This document shows positions 47,799 to 56,370 of a stretch of 64,000 nt of DNA, one piece after another; position 1 is the first letter of the stretch; the number at the start of each line of letters is the position of its first letter. The notes below the pieces were generated by a model. The model was not told where the DNA came from, searched no databases, and was given only the letters and a program-made list of their open reading frames with translations. Both the position numbers and the translations under genes were made by a program. Location: the NCBI RefSeq assembly GCF_000980885.2, contig NZ_LBDA02000003.1:146330-210329 (forward strand), read 5' to 3'. Source of the DNA: Streptomyces malaysiense (GTDB lineage Bacteria; Actinomycetota; Actinomycetes; Streptomycetales; Streptomycetaceae).

Positions 47799-49052
47799 AT
47801 GACCGAAATCGAGGAGAGCCGTCCCTCGCGCCGCGCGCTGATCGGCTGGGGCGGGGCCGGGATCGCGCTCGGGGCCGTGGCGGCCGGGGGCGCGGTGGCG
47901 CTGACGGACGCCGGGTCGGGCACGCCGGACGCGGCCGGGTCCGGGCCCGGGGGCGCGGTGGAGTTCCACGGCGCCCACCAGGCGGGCATCGCGACGCCCG
48001 TGCAGGACCGGCTGCACTTCGCCGCGTTCGACGTGAAGACCGACGACCGCGAGGAGTTCGTCCGGCTGCTGAAGGACTGGACGGCCGCGGCCCGGCGGAT
48101 GACCGCGGGCGAGCCGGTCGGCGAGGGCGCCTACGGCGGGCTCCCCGAGGCCCCGCCGGACGACACCGGCGAGGCGCTGGGCCTCACCCCGTGCCGGCTG
48201 ACCCTGACCATCGGCTTCGGCCCCTCCCTGTTCGACAGGTTCGGGCTGCGCGACAGGCGGCCCGAAGCCCTCGTCGACCTGCCCGAGTTCCCCGGGGACA
48301 ACCTGGAGAAGACCCGCACCGGCGGGGACCTGTGCGTCCAGGCCTGCGCGGACGACCCCCAGGTCGCCGTGCACGCCGTCCGCAACCTCGCCCGCATCGG
48401 CTTCGGCAAGGTCGCCGTGCGCTGGTCCCAGCTCGGCTTCGGCAAGACCTCGTCGACCACCCCGGACGCGCAGACCCCGCGCAACCTGTTCGGCTTCAAG
48501 GACGGCACCCGCAACATCGCGGGCACCGAGACCGACCGGCTGAGGAAGTTCGTGTGGGTCGGCGACGGGGACGGGCCCGACTGGATGAGCGGCGGCTCTT
48601 ACCTCGTCGCCCGGCGCATCCGCATGAACATCGAGACCTGGGACCGTACGTCGCTCCAGGAGCAGGAGGACGTGTTCGGGCGGGACAAGCGCGAGGGCGC
48701 GCCGGTCGGCAAGGCGGGCGAGCACGACGCGCCGTTCCTGAAGGCGATGAAGCCCACCGCGCACGTACGGCTCGCGCACCCGGACGCCAACGGCGGGATC
48801 ACCGTCCTGCGCCGCGGCTACTCCTTCACCGACGGCACCGACGGGCTCGGCCGGCTGGACGCGGGCCTGTTCTTCCTGGCCTACCAGCGTGACGTGCGCC
48901 ACGGCTTCATCCCGCTCCAGCGCAAGCTGTCGGCGCACGACGCGCTGAACGAGTACGTCCAGCACGTTGGTTCCGCGGTCTTCGCGGTCCCGCCGGGCGT
49001 CCGGGACGCCGATGACTGGTGGGGCCGTTCACTGTTCTCGAAGGAGGCGTAG
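47799..49052 (+). CDS. efeB: EfeB-type dye-decolorising peroxidase (DyP), Tat-exported
   Basis: 417 residues. Twin-arginine signal SRRALIGWGGAGIALGAVAAGG. DyP motifs: GXXDG as FGFKDGTRN, distal Arg region, proximal His in HVRLAHPDANGG and RRGYSF. Haem peroxidase thought to oxidise Fe2+ or release iron from haem in EfeUOB. 11 nt after efeO. Also related to DyPs that oxidise cell-wall and copper-chaperone targets in Streptomyces. Confidence 0.93.
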   Translation: MTEIEESRPSRRALIGWGGAGIALGAVAAGGAVALTDAGSGTPDAAGSGPGGAVEFHGAHQAGIATPVQDRLHFAAFDVKTDDREEFVRLLKDWTAAARRMTAGEPVGEGAYGGLPEAPPDDTGEALGLTPCRLTLTIGFGPSLFDRFGLRDRRPEALVDLPEFPGDNLEKTRTGGDLCVQACADDPQVAVHAVRNLARIGFGKVAVRWSQLGFGKTSSTTPDAQTPRNLFGFKDGTRNIAGTETDRLRKFVWVGDGDGPDWMSGGSYLVARRIRMNIETWDRTSLQEQEDVFGRDKREGAPVGKAGEHDAPFLKAMKPTAHVRLAHPDANGGITVLRRGYSFTDGTDGLGRLDAGLFFLAYQRDVRHGFIPLQRKLSAHDALNEYVQHVGSAVFAVPPGVRDADDWWGRSLFSKEA

Positions 49053-49054
49053 CC

Positions 49055-49927
49055 GTGTTCTCCAACTACCTGATCGGTCTGCGGGAGGGGCTGGAGGCGT
49101 CGCTCGTCGTCTGCATCCTGATCGCGTACCTGGTCAAGACCGGTCGCCGGGACGCCCTGCGGCCCGTCTGGACCGGCATCGCCGTCGCGATCGCGCTGGC
49201 GCTGGGCTTCGGCTGCGCGCTCGAATTCGGCTCCCAGGAGATGACGTTCCAGGCGCAGGAGGCGCTCGGCGGTTCGCTGTCGATCCTCGCGGTGGGCCTG
49301 GTGACCTGGATGGTGTTCTGGATGCGGCGCACCGCCCGGCACCTGAGGTCCGAGCTGCACGGCAAGCTGGACGCGGCGCTCGCGATGGGCACCGGCGCGC
49401 TGGTCGCCACGGCGTTCCTCGCGGTCGGCCGGGAGGGCCTGGAGACCGCCCTGTTCGTGTGGGCCTCGGTGCACGCGGCGGGCGACGGCACCCCGCGCCC
49501 GCTCATCGGCGTCGCCCTCGGCCTCGCCACGGCGGTGGTGCTGGGCTGGCTGTTCTACCGGGGCGCGCTGCGCATCAACCTGGCGAAGTTCTTCACCTGG
49601 ACCGGCGGCATGCTGGTCGTGGTCGCGGCGGGCGTGCTGGCGTACGGCTTCCACGACCTCCAGGAGGCCGGCTGGATCCCCGGCCTCACCCACCTGGCCT
49701 TCGACATCAGCGACACCGTCGAGCCGGACAGCTGGTACGGCACGCTCCTGAAGGGTGTGTTCAACTTCCAGCCGGACCCGACGGTCGTCCAGGTCACGGT
49801 CTGGGCCCTGTACTTGGTCCCGGTGCTCACGGTGTTCCTCGCCCCGGTAGGGTTCGCCTCCGGGAAGGGGAAGGTGAAGGAGCCCGATGACCAGGGAACG
49901 CAGCCCTCGACGGCTTCGCCGGCGTGA
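49055..49927 (+). CDS. efeU: EfeU/FTR1-family iron permease
   Basis: 290 residues from the GTG at 49055 with AAGGAGG 7 nt upstream, 2 nt after the efeB stop. Seven membrane helices; two REGLE motifs, LREGLEASLV near the N-terminus and GREGLETALF in the middle, which bind and pass iron. Membrane pore of EfeUOB. Confidence 0.95.
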   Translation: MFSNYLIGLREGLEASLVVCILIAYLVKTGRRDALRPVWTGIAVAIALALGFGCALEFGSQEMTFQAQEALGGSLSILAVGLVTWMVFWMRRTARHLRSELHGKLDAALAMGTGALVATAFLAVGREGLETALFVWASVHAAGDGTPRPLIGVALGLATAVVLGWLFYRGALRINLAKFFTWTGGMLVVVAAGVLAYGFHDLQEAGWIPGLTHLAFDISDTVEPDSWYGTLLKGVFNFQPDPTVVQVTVWALYLVPVLTVFLAPVGFASGKGKVKEPDDQGTQPSTASPA

Positions 49928-50879
49928 CCGGAACACACTGATGGCGGCCGCGCTGGCCGCCTTGTCCTGCACGGCGAGCGGGTGTGTGGTGGTGCACGGG
50001 GAGCGCGAGGTGATGCCCGGCGCGACCGTCGCTCAGGCCACGAAGGCGGTGGCCGCTTTCACCGACGCGTACAACAAGGCCGACAAGGCGTACGACAGTT
50101 CGCTCGACGCGCCCTACGTCACCGGGCCGCTCGCCGACATCGACGCCGCCCGGCTGAAGGCGGGGCACGCCGGCAGCCCGTCCGGCAACGCGAGTCACGT
50201 GCCGCTGAAGCTGTCGGACGTGCGGATCACGATTCCGAAGAAGGCGGGCTGGCCCCGCTGGTTCCTCGCGGACGCCAAGGGCAACAAGGCCGGGAACTAC
50301 CGCTGGCTGCTGGTGTTCACGCGGGCGGACCTGGGTGAGCGGTGGCGGGTGGCGTATCTGACGCTGGCCGCGCCGGGCGCGGTGCCGGAGTTCAAGAAGG
50401 ACGGGAACGGGTGGGGCGAGGCGGTGCCGGCGTCCTCGACGGAACTTGCCGTGGCCCCCGCCGACTTGAGCCGCTCGTACGTGAACTACCTGCAGAAGGG
50501 CGGCAAGTCGTTCGCCGACGGGCCGAACACGAGCCAGTTGCGGGCCTATCGCCGAAGTCAGGCCCGCAAGCCGGGCCTGGTGCGCCAGTACATCGACCAG
50601 CCGCTGACCCATGGCGACTACGCCCCGCTGGCGCTGCGCACGGCGGACGGCGGTGCGCTGGTCTTCTTCACCACGCACCACTACGAGAAGGAGACCGCCG
50701 CCGCGAACAGCTCGGTGCCGGCGCCCAGCAAGGCCGTACAGGCCCTCACCACGGGCGAGATCCACCAGTCCCTCACGCTGGAGTCGGTCGCCGGCCAGGC
50801 CGCGCTGGACCCGGCGGGCAAGGGGGCGGTGTCGATCGTGGCGAAGGTGAACGGCGTGACCGGGGCGAAGGGCGAGTAG
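49887..50879 (+). CDS. Lipoprotein of unknown function in the efe operon
   Basis: 330 residues; ATG overlaps the efeU end by 41 nt and has AAGGAG upstream. Arg-rich n-region, then hydrophobic core and lipobox TASGC (Cys about 33). The mature part resembles a widespread Streptomyces exported family (DUF8094-like) with no motif for metal or catalysis that I recognise. Position suggests a partner for EfeO/EfeB, but this is inference only. Confidence 0.8.
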   Translation: MTRERSPRRLRRRDRNTLMAAALAALSCTASGCVVVHGEREVMPGATVAQATKAVAAFTDAYNKADKAYDSSLDAPYVTGPLADIDAARLKAGHAGSPSGNASHVPLKLSDVRITIPKKAGWPRWFLADAKGNKAGNYRWLLVFTRADLGERWRVAYLTLAAPGAVPEFKKDGNGWGEAVPASSTELAVAPADLSRSYVNYLQKGGKSFADGPNTSQLRAYRRSQARKPGLVRQYIDQPLTHGDYAPLALRTADGGALVFFTTHHYEKETAAANSSVPAPSKAVQALTTGEIHQSLTLESVAGQAALDPAGKGAVSIVAKVNGVTGAKGE

Positions 50880-50908
50880 CCCCTCCGGTGGGCCTCTGGG
50901 CGCCGGGG

Positions 50909-51649
50909 TCAGTGGCGCAGGGGCCAGGGCCGGTCGAGGCCGGGGGCGGCCTCCTCGCTGACGTGCCGGGCGCAGGCGTCGGTGAGGGGTTCCAGCAGGG
51001 TCAGGGGCTCGGGCAACGGGTGCTCCGGGCCGCGCAGCCAGCGGACCCGCTGGTCCTCACCGGGAAGACGCGCCGGGGGCACGAGGACGTAGGAACCCCG
51101 GCAGTGCCAGCGCAGGCCGGGGTGCTCGGCCATCGTCTCGGGGTGGCAGTCCAGCTCGCAGGGCCACCATTCGTCCTCGTCCTCGGGGGTGCCCCGGGTG
51201 AGGGTGAAGAACAGCATCCGGCCGTCGTCGCTCTCGGCGACCGGCCCCACCTCGACACCCTGTGCCAGCAGCCGCTCCAGCGCCTCCTGGCCGGCCCGCG
51301 CCGGCACGTCCAGGACGTCGTGGACCATGCCGGTCGCGGTGATGAAGTTGGCCTGCGGCTGGTGCCGGGCCCAGCGCTCGATCTGGGGGCGGTCGATCGT
51401 GGACTGCGTCTGCCAGGCGAACGACACGGGGTGCCGGGCCGGGGTGGGACAGCCCACGCGGTCGCAGGAACACCGGTAGCCGGGCGCCGGATGGGCGGCG
51501 GGGGCGAGCGGCAGTCCCGCTTCGGCGGCGGCGAGCAGCAGGGCCTCACGGCCGCCGTCGTCGGCGACGCCCTCCTTGGGGCGGCGTCCACGCAGCCACT
51601 GGGAGAGTTTGCCCTGCCGGCCGCTCCGGCCGCCGAACGTCCCGCTCAT
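50909..51649 (-). CDS. Bifunctional primase/polymerase-like (Prim-Pol) domain protein
   Basis: 246 residues, GAGGGG upstream. Resembles the N-terminal Prim-Pol domain of actinobacterial proteins: LAAAEAGLPLAPAAHP, CSCDRVGCPTPARHP, RWARHQPQANFITATG and GSYVLVPP. In active primases an Asp-x-Asp pair follows the TATG strand; here the strand reads MVHDVLDVP, with Asp but not the strict DxD spacing, so activity is doubtful. No helicase domain and no plasmid genes beside it. Common in Streptomyces chromosomes next to the Rsm22 gene as far as I recall. Confidence 0.72.
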   Translation of the reverse strand: MSGTFGGRSGRQGKLSQWLRGRRPKEGVADDGGREALLLAAAEAGLPLAPAAHPAPGYRCSCDRVGCPTPARHPVSFAWQTQSTIDRPQIERWARHQPQANFITATGMVHDVLDVPARAGQEALERLLAQGVEVGPVAESDDGRMLFFTLTRGTPEDEDEWWPCELDCHPETMAEHPGLRWHCRGSYVLVPPARLPGEDQRVRWLRGPEHPLPEPLTLLEPLTDACARHVSEEAAPGLDRPWPLRH

Positions 51650-51755
51650 CAATCCCCTCGCCTCGCTGGTGTGCGGACAGCATGCCTCATGGTCCCACCT
51701 TCGTGCGCTTCGGGGGGCGGCAGGTGGATACGGGGGGAATCGGGCGAGACGTACC

Positions 51756-52748
51756 TCACACCGTCGGCTCCGGGGGCCAGGCGGAGCCCCAGTCCGTGTC
51801 GCGGGCCGCCTTGTACAGGTCGCCGTGGCGTTTGGTGATCGTCGTACGGCACAGTTCCTCGTCCGGTCCGCACAGGTCCAGGAGGACCTGACCCTTGCGG
51901 ATCTGGGGGCGGCGTACGACGCGGGCGGGGGCGGGCTCGGCGGGCAGGCGGGTGGCGGCGACGTAGGAGAACTTCTCGTCCTCGTAGGCCAGGGTCCCGC
52001 CCTTGACCCGGCGGTGCAGGGAGGAGCGGGGGACGCGGGCGGAGAAGTGGCACCAGTCGGTGCCCGGCACGATCGGGCAGGCGGCGCTGTGCGGGCAGGG
52101 CGCGGCGACCTCGAACCCGGCGCGGATCAGCCGGTCGCGGGCCTCGATGACCCGGGCGTACCCGGCTGGCGTGCCGGCCTCCACGATCACCACGGCCCGC
52201 GCGGTGGCCGCGGCGGTGTCGACGAGCGCGGTGCGGTCGGACTCCTCCAGCTCGTTGAGGACGTAGGACACGGTGAGCAGGTCGGCGGGTTCCAGGGCGA
52301 GCGCGGAGCCGATGCGGGCGCGCTGCCAGCGGGCGTCGGCCAGGGCCGGGTTGGCGGCGGCCAGTTCCCGGCCGAGGGCGAGCGCGGGCTCGGCCCAGTC
52401 GAGGACGGTCACGGGGCGGGTACCGCCCCAGGTGTCGGTGACCGCCCAGGTCGCGGCGCCGGTGCCGCCGCCGATGTCCACATGGCTGCCGGGGACCCAG
52501 CCGGGGACGGCGTCGGCGAACGCCGCGAGGGCCGAGCGCACGGCCTCGAAGGTGGCCGGCATCCGGTAGGCGGCGTAGGCGGCGACGTCGGCGCGGTCGC
52601 GGAGGATCGGCGCGTGGGTCGGGGTGTCGCCGCGGTAGGCGGCGATGAGCCGTTCGACGGCGCCGGCGGCCTGGCTGGGAGGGAGTCCGTCGAGCATCTC
52701 GGCGAGGCTCCGGCGGAGGATCTCGGCCGGTGGTACGGGGGCGGTCAC
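51756..52748 (-). CDS. Rsm22-like methyltransferase with Fe-S cysteine motif
   Basis: 330 residues from a GTG at 52748. SAM-binding HVDIGGGTGAATWAV, LTVSYVLNELEE, and VIVEAGTPAGYARVIEARDRL; the C-terminal half carries CPHSAACP and WCHFSARV with a further Cys in LLDLCGP. This is the Rsm22/METTL17 family, whose mitochondrial members bind [4Fe-4S] and act in small-subunit assembly. The bacterial role is less clear. Transcribed alone. Confidence 0.82.
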   Translation of the reverse strand: MTAPVPPAEILRRSLAEMLDGLPPSQAAGAVERLIAAYRGDTPTHAPILRDRADVAAYAAYRMPATFEAVRSALAAFADAVPGWVPGSHVDIGGGTGAATWAVTDTWGGTRPVTVLDWAEPALALGRELAAANPALADARWQRARIGSALALEPADLLTVSYVLNELEESDRTALVDTAAATARAVVIVEAGTPAGYARVIEARDRLIRAGFEVAAPCPHSAACPIVPGTDWCHFSARVPRSSLHRRVKGGTLAYEDEKFSYVAATRLPAEPAPARVVRRPQIRKGQVLLDLCGPDEELCRTTITKRHGDLYKAARDTDWGSAWPPEPTV

Positions 52749-52824
52749 CTGGAGATTCTATGGCGCGCGGCGAGGGCGGCGGACCGTCCGGAACCCGGCT
52801 CCCGGACGGGTACCGCCCGCCCCC

Positions 52825-53949
52825 TCACACCACCGCCCGCGCCAGCCACGTCCCGATCGCGGCCCTCGGCGCGCTGTCCGCCGGCCTCCGGCGCGGATGC
52901 ACGGTGTTCGCCAGGAGCACCACGAACGTGTCCGTCGCCCGGTCGAGGACCAGGGACGTGCCCGTGAAGCCGGTGTGGCCGGCGGCGCCGTGGCCGCAGA
53001 GGGCGCCCATGAACCAGGGCTGGTCGAGGGCGAAGCCGAGGCCGGGCGGGCGCAGGAGGAGGTCGGTGAAGTCGGGGGCGAGGACGCGGGCGGGGCCGTA
53101 GGAGCCGCCGGCGAGCAGGGTGCGACAGAAGACGGCGAGGTCGCGGGCGGTGGAGAAGAGACCGGCGTGCCCCGCGATGCCGCCGAGGGCCCAGGCGTTC
53201 TCGTCGTGCACGACGCCCCGCAGCATCCCCCGGTCGGCCTTGGCCCACGGCCGCCACTGGTCCTCGGTGGCCGCGGCCCCCGGGCAGGGCCCGAACCCGG
53301 TGGCGGTCATGCCGAGCGGCCGGGTGATGCCGTTGCGCACGAGGACGTCGAGGGTGCGGCCGGTGACCCGCTCCAGGACGAACTGGAGGAGCAGCATGTT
53401 CAGGTCCGAGTAGCGGTGGGTGCCGGGCGGGCTCGACGGCGCCTCGGCGCGCAGCATCGTCAGGCGGGCGGTGCGGTCCGGGCAGTCGTACAGCGGGAGT
53501 TCGGGGCGCAGCCCCGAGGTGTGGGTGAGCAACTGCCGCACCGTGACCCGGTGTTCGGACAGGGTCCGGAACTCCGGCAGGTAGTGGTCCACTTGGACGT
53601 CCATGCCCAGGGTGCCGCGCTCGATCTGCTGCACCGCCGCGACCGAGGTGAACAGCTTGGTCAGGGAGGCCAGGTCGAAGGGGGTGTCGACGGTGACCGG
53701 CACCCGGTCCTCGGGCGGCAGTTCGACGCCGGCGTCGGTGTGGGGGTCGTAGGAGGAGTAACGGACCGCCCAGCCCGCCGCCTCGGCCACGGCGATCACG
53801 GGTCCGCGCCCGGCCAGCACGACCGCGCCGGCCGCCCAGGGGCGCGGTCCTGCGGTGAGGGCGTGCACCTCGCCGACCAGGTGCCCGAGCGCGTCGGGGG
53901 CCAGCCCGGCCCGCCGCGGTGTGTCGGCGCGCAGTCTCGGTGCGCTCAG
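52825..53949 (-). CDS. Serine hydrolase, class C beta-lactamase family, probable CTG start
   Basis: 374 residues if translation starts at the CTG 53949-53947. AAGGAG stands 7 nt before it and CTGA overlaps the MFS stop in the usual ATGA manner; no ATG, GTG or TTG is found in a suitable place near it. Catalytic SxxK in DLASLTKLFTSVA, YxN in RYSDLNMLL, and the third motif near HTGFTGTS. No secretion signal. Family: beta-lactamase/D-Ala peptidase/esterase; similar Streptomyces proteins begin with this same APRL stretch. Second gene of a pair with the upstream MFS transporter, perhaps drug inactivation plus export. Confidence 0.85.
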   Translation of the reverse strand: MSAPRLRADTPRRAGLAPDALGHLVGEVHALTAGPRPWAAGAVVLAGRGPVIAVAEAAGWAVRYSSYDPHTDAGVELPPEDRVPVTVDTPFDLASLTKLFTSVAAVQQIERGTLGMDVQVDHYLPEFRTLSEHRVTVRQLLTHTSGLRPELPLYDCPDRTARLTMLRAEAPSSPPGTHRYSDLNMLLLQFVLERVTGRTLDVLVRNGITRPLGMTATGFGPCPGAAATEDQWRPWAKADRGMLRGVVHDENAWALGGIAGHAGLFSTARDLAVFCRTLLAGGSYGPARVLAPDFTDLLLRPPGLGFALDQPWFMGALCGHGAAGHTGFTGTSLVLDRATDTFVVLLANTVHPRRRPADSAPRAAIGTWLARAVV

Positions 53950-55247
53950 TTCTCGTCTCCTTCCGACCCCGCGCGGGTGTTCTCCCGCGTGTTCCAGGGA
54001 CGGCACATTCCCACGAAGCAGGCCCCCGCGACCAGTGCGGCCGCCAGTTGGACGACGGCCATCGGGACCGCGGTGTGCTCCCCGGCGATCCCGACGAGCG
54101 GCGAGGCGACCGCGCCGACGAGGAAGGAGGAGGTGCCGAGCAGCGCGGACGCGGAGCCGGCGGCGTGCTTGGTGCGCAGCAGGGCGAGGGTCTGGGCGTT
54201 GGGCATGGTCAGGCCCATCGCGGACATCAGGACGAACAGCGCGGCGGCGATGGGCGCGAGGCCCACCGCGCCGAAGACTCCGGTGGACATCAGCAGCAGC
54301 GCGGTCGCGGCGAGCGTGATCACCGCGAGCCCGGCCGCCAGCACCTTGTCCAGGCTGACCCGGCCGACCAGCACCTTGCCGTTGATCTGCCCGGCGACCA
54401 CGAGGCCGACCGAGTTGAGGCCGAACAGCAGGCTGAAGGTCTGCGGGGAGGCGCCGTAGATCTCCTGGACGACGAAGGGGGAGGCGGATATGTAGGCGAA
54501 CAGCGCGGCGAAGGCGAAGCCGCCGGCCAGCATGTATCCGGTGAAGGGGAGGTCGGCGAGGAGCGTGCGCATCGAGCGCAGCGCGTGGCCCACTCCCCCG
54601 CCGTGCCGGCCCGCCGGCGGCAGGGTCTCCGGCAGTCGCAGCCAGACCAGCGCGCCGAGCAGCGCCCCGATCACGGTGAGCACCAGGAACACCCCGCGCC
54701 AGTCGGTCACCCGCAGGATCTGCCCGCCGATCAGCGGCGCCACGACGGGCGCGACCCCGGAGATCAGCATCAGGGTGGAGAAGAAGCGGGCCATGGCGAC
54801 ACCGTCGTAGAGGTCGCGTACGACGGCCCGCGCGATGACGATGCCGGCCGCGCCCGCGAGGCCCTGGACCAGCCGGAAGGCGACCAGTGTCCCGACGTTC
54901 GGGGCCAGGGCGCACAGGGCGGTCGCGAGGAGGTTCACGGCGAGGCCGGCCAGCAGCGGCCGGCGCCGTCCCCAGCGGTCGCTCATCGGTCCGACGACCA
55001 GCTGCCCGAGGGCCATGCCCAGCAGGCACGCGGTGAGGGTGAGCTGGACGGTGGCGGCGGGCGCGTGCAGGGACCGGGTGACCTCCGGGAGGGACGGGAG
55101 GTACATGTCCATGGCGAGCGGGGGCGTCGCGGTGAGGCCGCCGAGGACGAGGGTGACGAGGAGGCCGGTGCGGCGGGCGGCGGGGGGTGCGGTGGTGTGG
55201 TCCGTGTCGTCCGTCCGCGGTGCCGGTGCCGCCGCGTGCTCGGGCAT
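53946..55247 (-). CDS. MFS drug exporter, Bcr/CflA type
   Basis: 433 residues, GGGAGGGG before ATG. Twelve TM; opening LLVTLVLGGLTATPPLAMDMYLPSLPEV and motif A GPMSDRWGRRRPLL are typical of Bcr/CflA. Overlaps the serine hydrolase gene downstream by 4 nt, hence coupled translation. Likely expels a drug or metabolite. Confidence 0.9.
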   Translation of the reverse strand: MPEHAAAPAPRTDDTDHTTAPPAARRTGLLVTLVLGGLTATPPLAMDMYLPSLPEVTRSLHAPAATVQLTLTACLLGMALGQLVVGPMSDRWGRRRPLLAGLAVNLLATALCALAPNVGTLVAFRLVQGLAGAAGIVIARAVVRDLYDGVAMARFFSTLMLISGVAPVVAPLIGGQILRVTDWRGVFLVLTVIGALLGALVWLRLPETLPPAGRHGGGVGHALRSMRTLLADLPFTGYMLAGGFAFAALFAYISASPFVVQEIYGASPQTFSLLFGLNSVGLVVAGQINGKVLVGRVSLDKVLAAGLAVITLAATALLLMSTGVFGAVGLAPIAAALFVLMSAMGLTMPNAQTLALLRTKHAAGSASALLGTSSFLVGAVASPLVGIAGEHTAVPMAVVQLAAALVAGACFVGMCRPWNTRENTRAGSEGDEN

Positions 55248-55400
55248 GGGTCCCCTCCCTGGGTCGAGGCGTCCGGGCCGGGACGCCTTGCTTGAAACTT
55301 CCACTGAAACGTGACTCCTATGTTCCCAGTTCGGACGGACCGCCGAGGAACACGGCAGGGGAACGTACGTACGACGAAGCGGGCGCCTACTCTCCGTGCC

Positions 55401-56159
55401 ATGACTGACACCCAATCGAAGATCGCGGTGGTGACCGGCGCCGGTTCCGGGATCGGCCGGGCGGTCGCCGTGGAGCTGCTGCGCACCGGCTGGTCGGTGG
55501 CGCTGGCCGGACGACACGTCGAGACACTGGCGCAGACGGCGGCGCTCGCGCCCGGGGCGCCCTCGATCGCCGTACGCACCGACGTGGCGCGGCCCGAGGA
55601 CGTGGCGGCGCTGTTCGCGGCCACCGTGGACCGGTTCGGCCGGCTGGACCTGCTGTTCAACAACGCGGGCACGTTCGGGCCCGGCGGGGTCCCGGTCGAG
55701 GAACTCCCCTACGACGCCTGGCGGCACGTGGTGGACACCAACCTCAACGGGGCGTTCCTGTGCGCGCAGACGGCGTACCGGACGATGAAGGAGCAGAGCC
55801 CGCGAGGCGGCCGGATCATCAACAACGGCTCGATCTCCGCGCACGCGCCCCGCCCGCACTCGGTCGCCTACACCGCGACCAAGCACGCGCTGACCGGCCT
55901 CACCAAGTCCCTCTCCCTGGACGGGCGTCCGTACCGGATCGCGGTCGGGCAGATCGACATCGGCAACGCGGCCACCGAGATGACGCGGCGGATGAGCACC
56001 GGCGTGCTCCAGGCGAACGGCGAGACGGCACCCGAGCCGATGATGGACGTGGCCGAAGTGGCGCGCACTGTACGGCACATGGCGGAGCTGCCGCTGGAGG
56101 CGAATGTGCAGTTCGCGACGGTGCTGGCGACGGCGATGCCGTACATCGGGCGCGGCTGA
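55401..56159 (+). CDS. Short-chain dehydrogenase/reductase
   Basis: 252 residues, classical [15 protein letters not shown] nucleotide site, LFNNAG, catalytic Ser in [10 protein letters not shown], and YTATK. No ribosome site; TACTCT lies 7 nt upstream of ATG, a -10 placing the start of RNA at the start codon, so probably leaderless. Substrate unknown. Divergent from the MFS gene. Confidence 0.9.
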   Translation: MTDTQSKIAVVTGAGSGIGRAVAVELLRTGWSVALAGRHVETLAQTAALAPGAPSIAVRTDVARPEDVAALFAATVDRFGRLDLLFNNAGTFGPGGVPVEELPYDAWRHVVDTNLNGAFLCAQTAYRTMKEQSPRGGRIINNGSISAHAPRPHSVAYTATKHALTGLTKSLSLDGRPYRIAVGQIDIGNAATEMTRRMSTGVLQANGETAPEPMMDVAEVARTVRHMAELPLEANVQFATVLATAMPYIGRG

Positions 56160-56370
56160 CCCCCAACTCCCCCCGTAGGTACGCACATACGTGCCACCGG
56201 AATTCCAACACCTCGGGTATTGCGACCGGTTGGGGCTCTGTGCTCAACTCTTCTCCACAAGAGCTTCACACTTGGGGCAGACGTATTCCGAGACCATCGC
56301 GAGGGGGGATACGGCGGTCGTCCCACCGCGCCGGCCATCAGACCGGCGGCGGGACGACCGCCGTACGACG

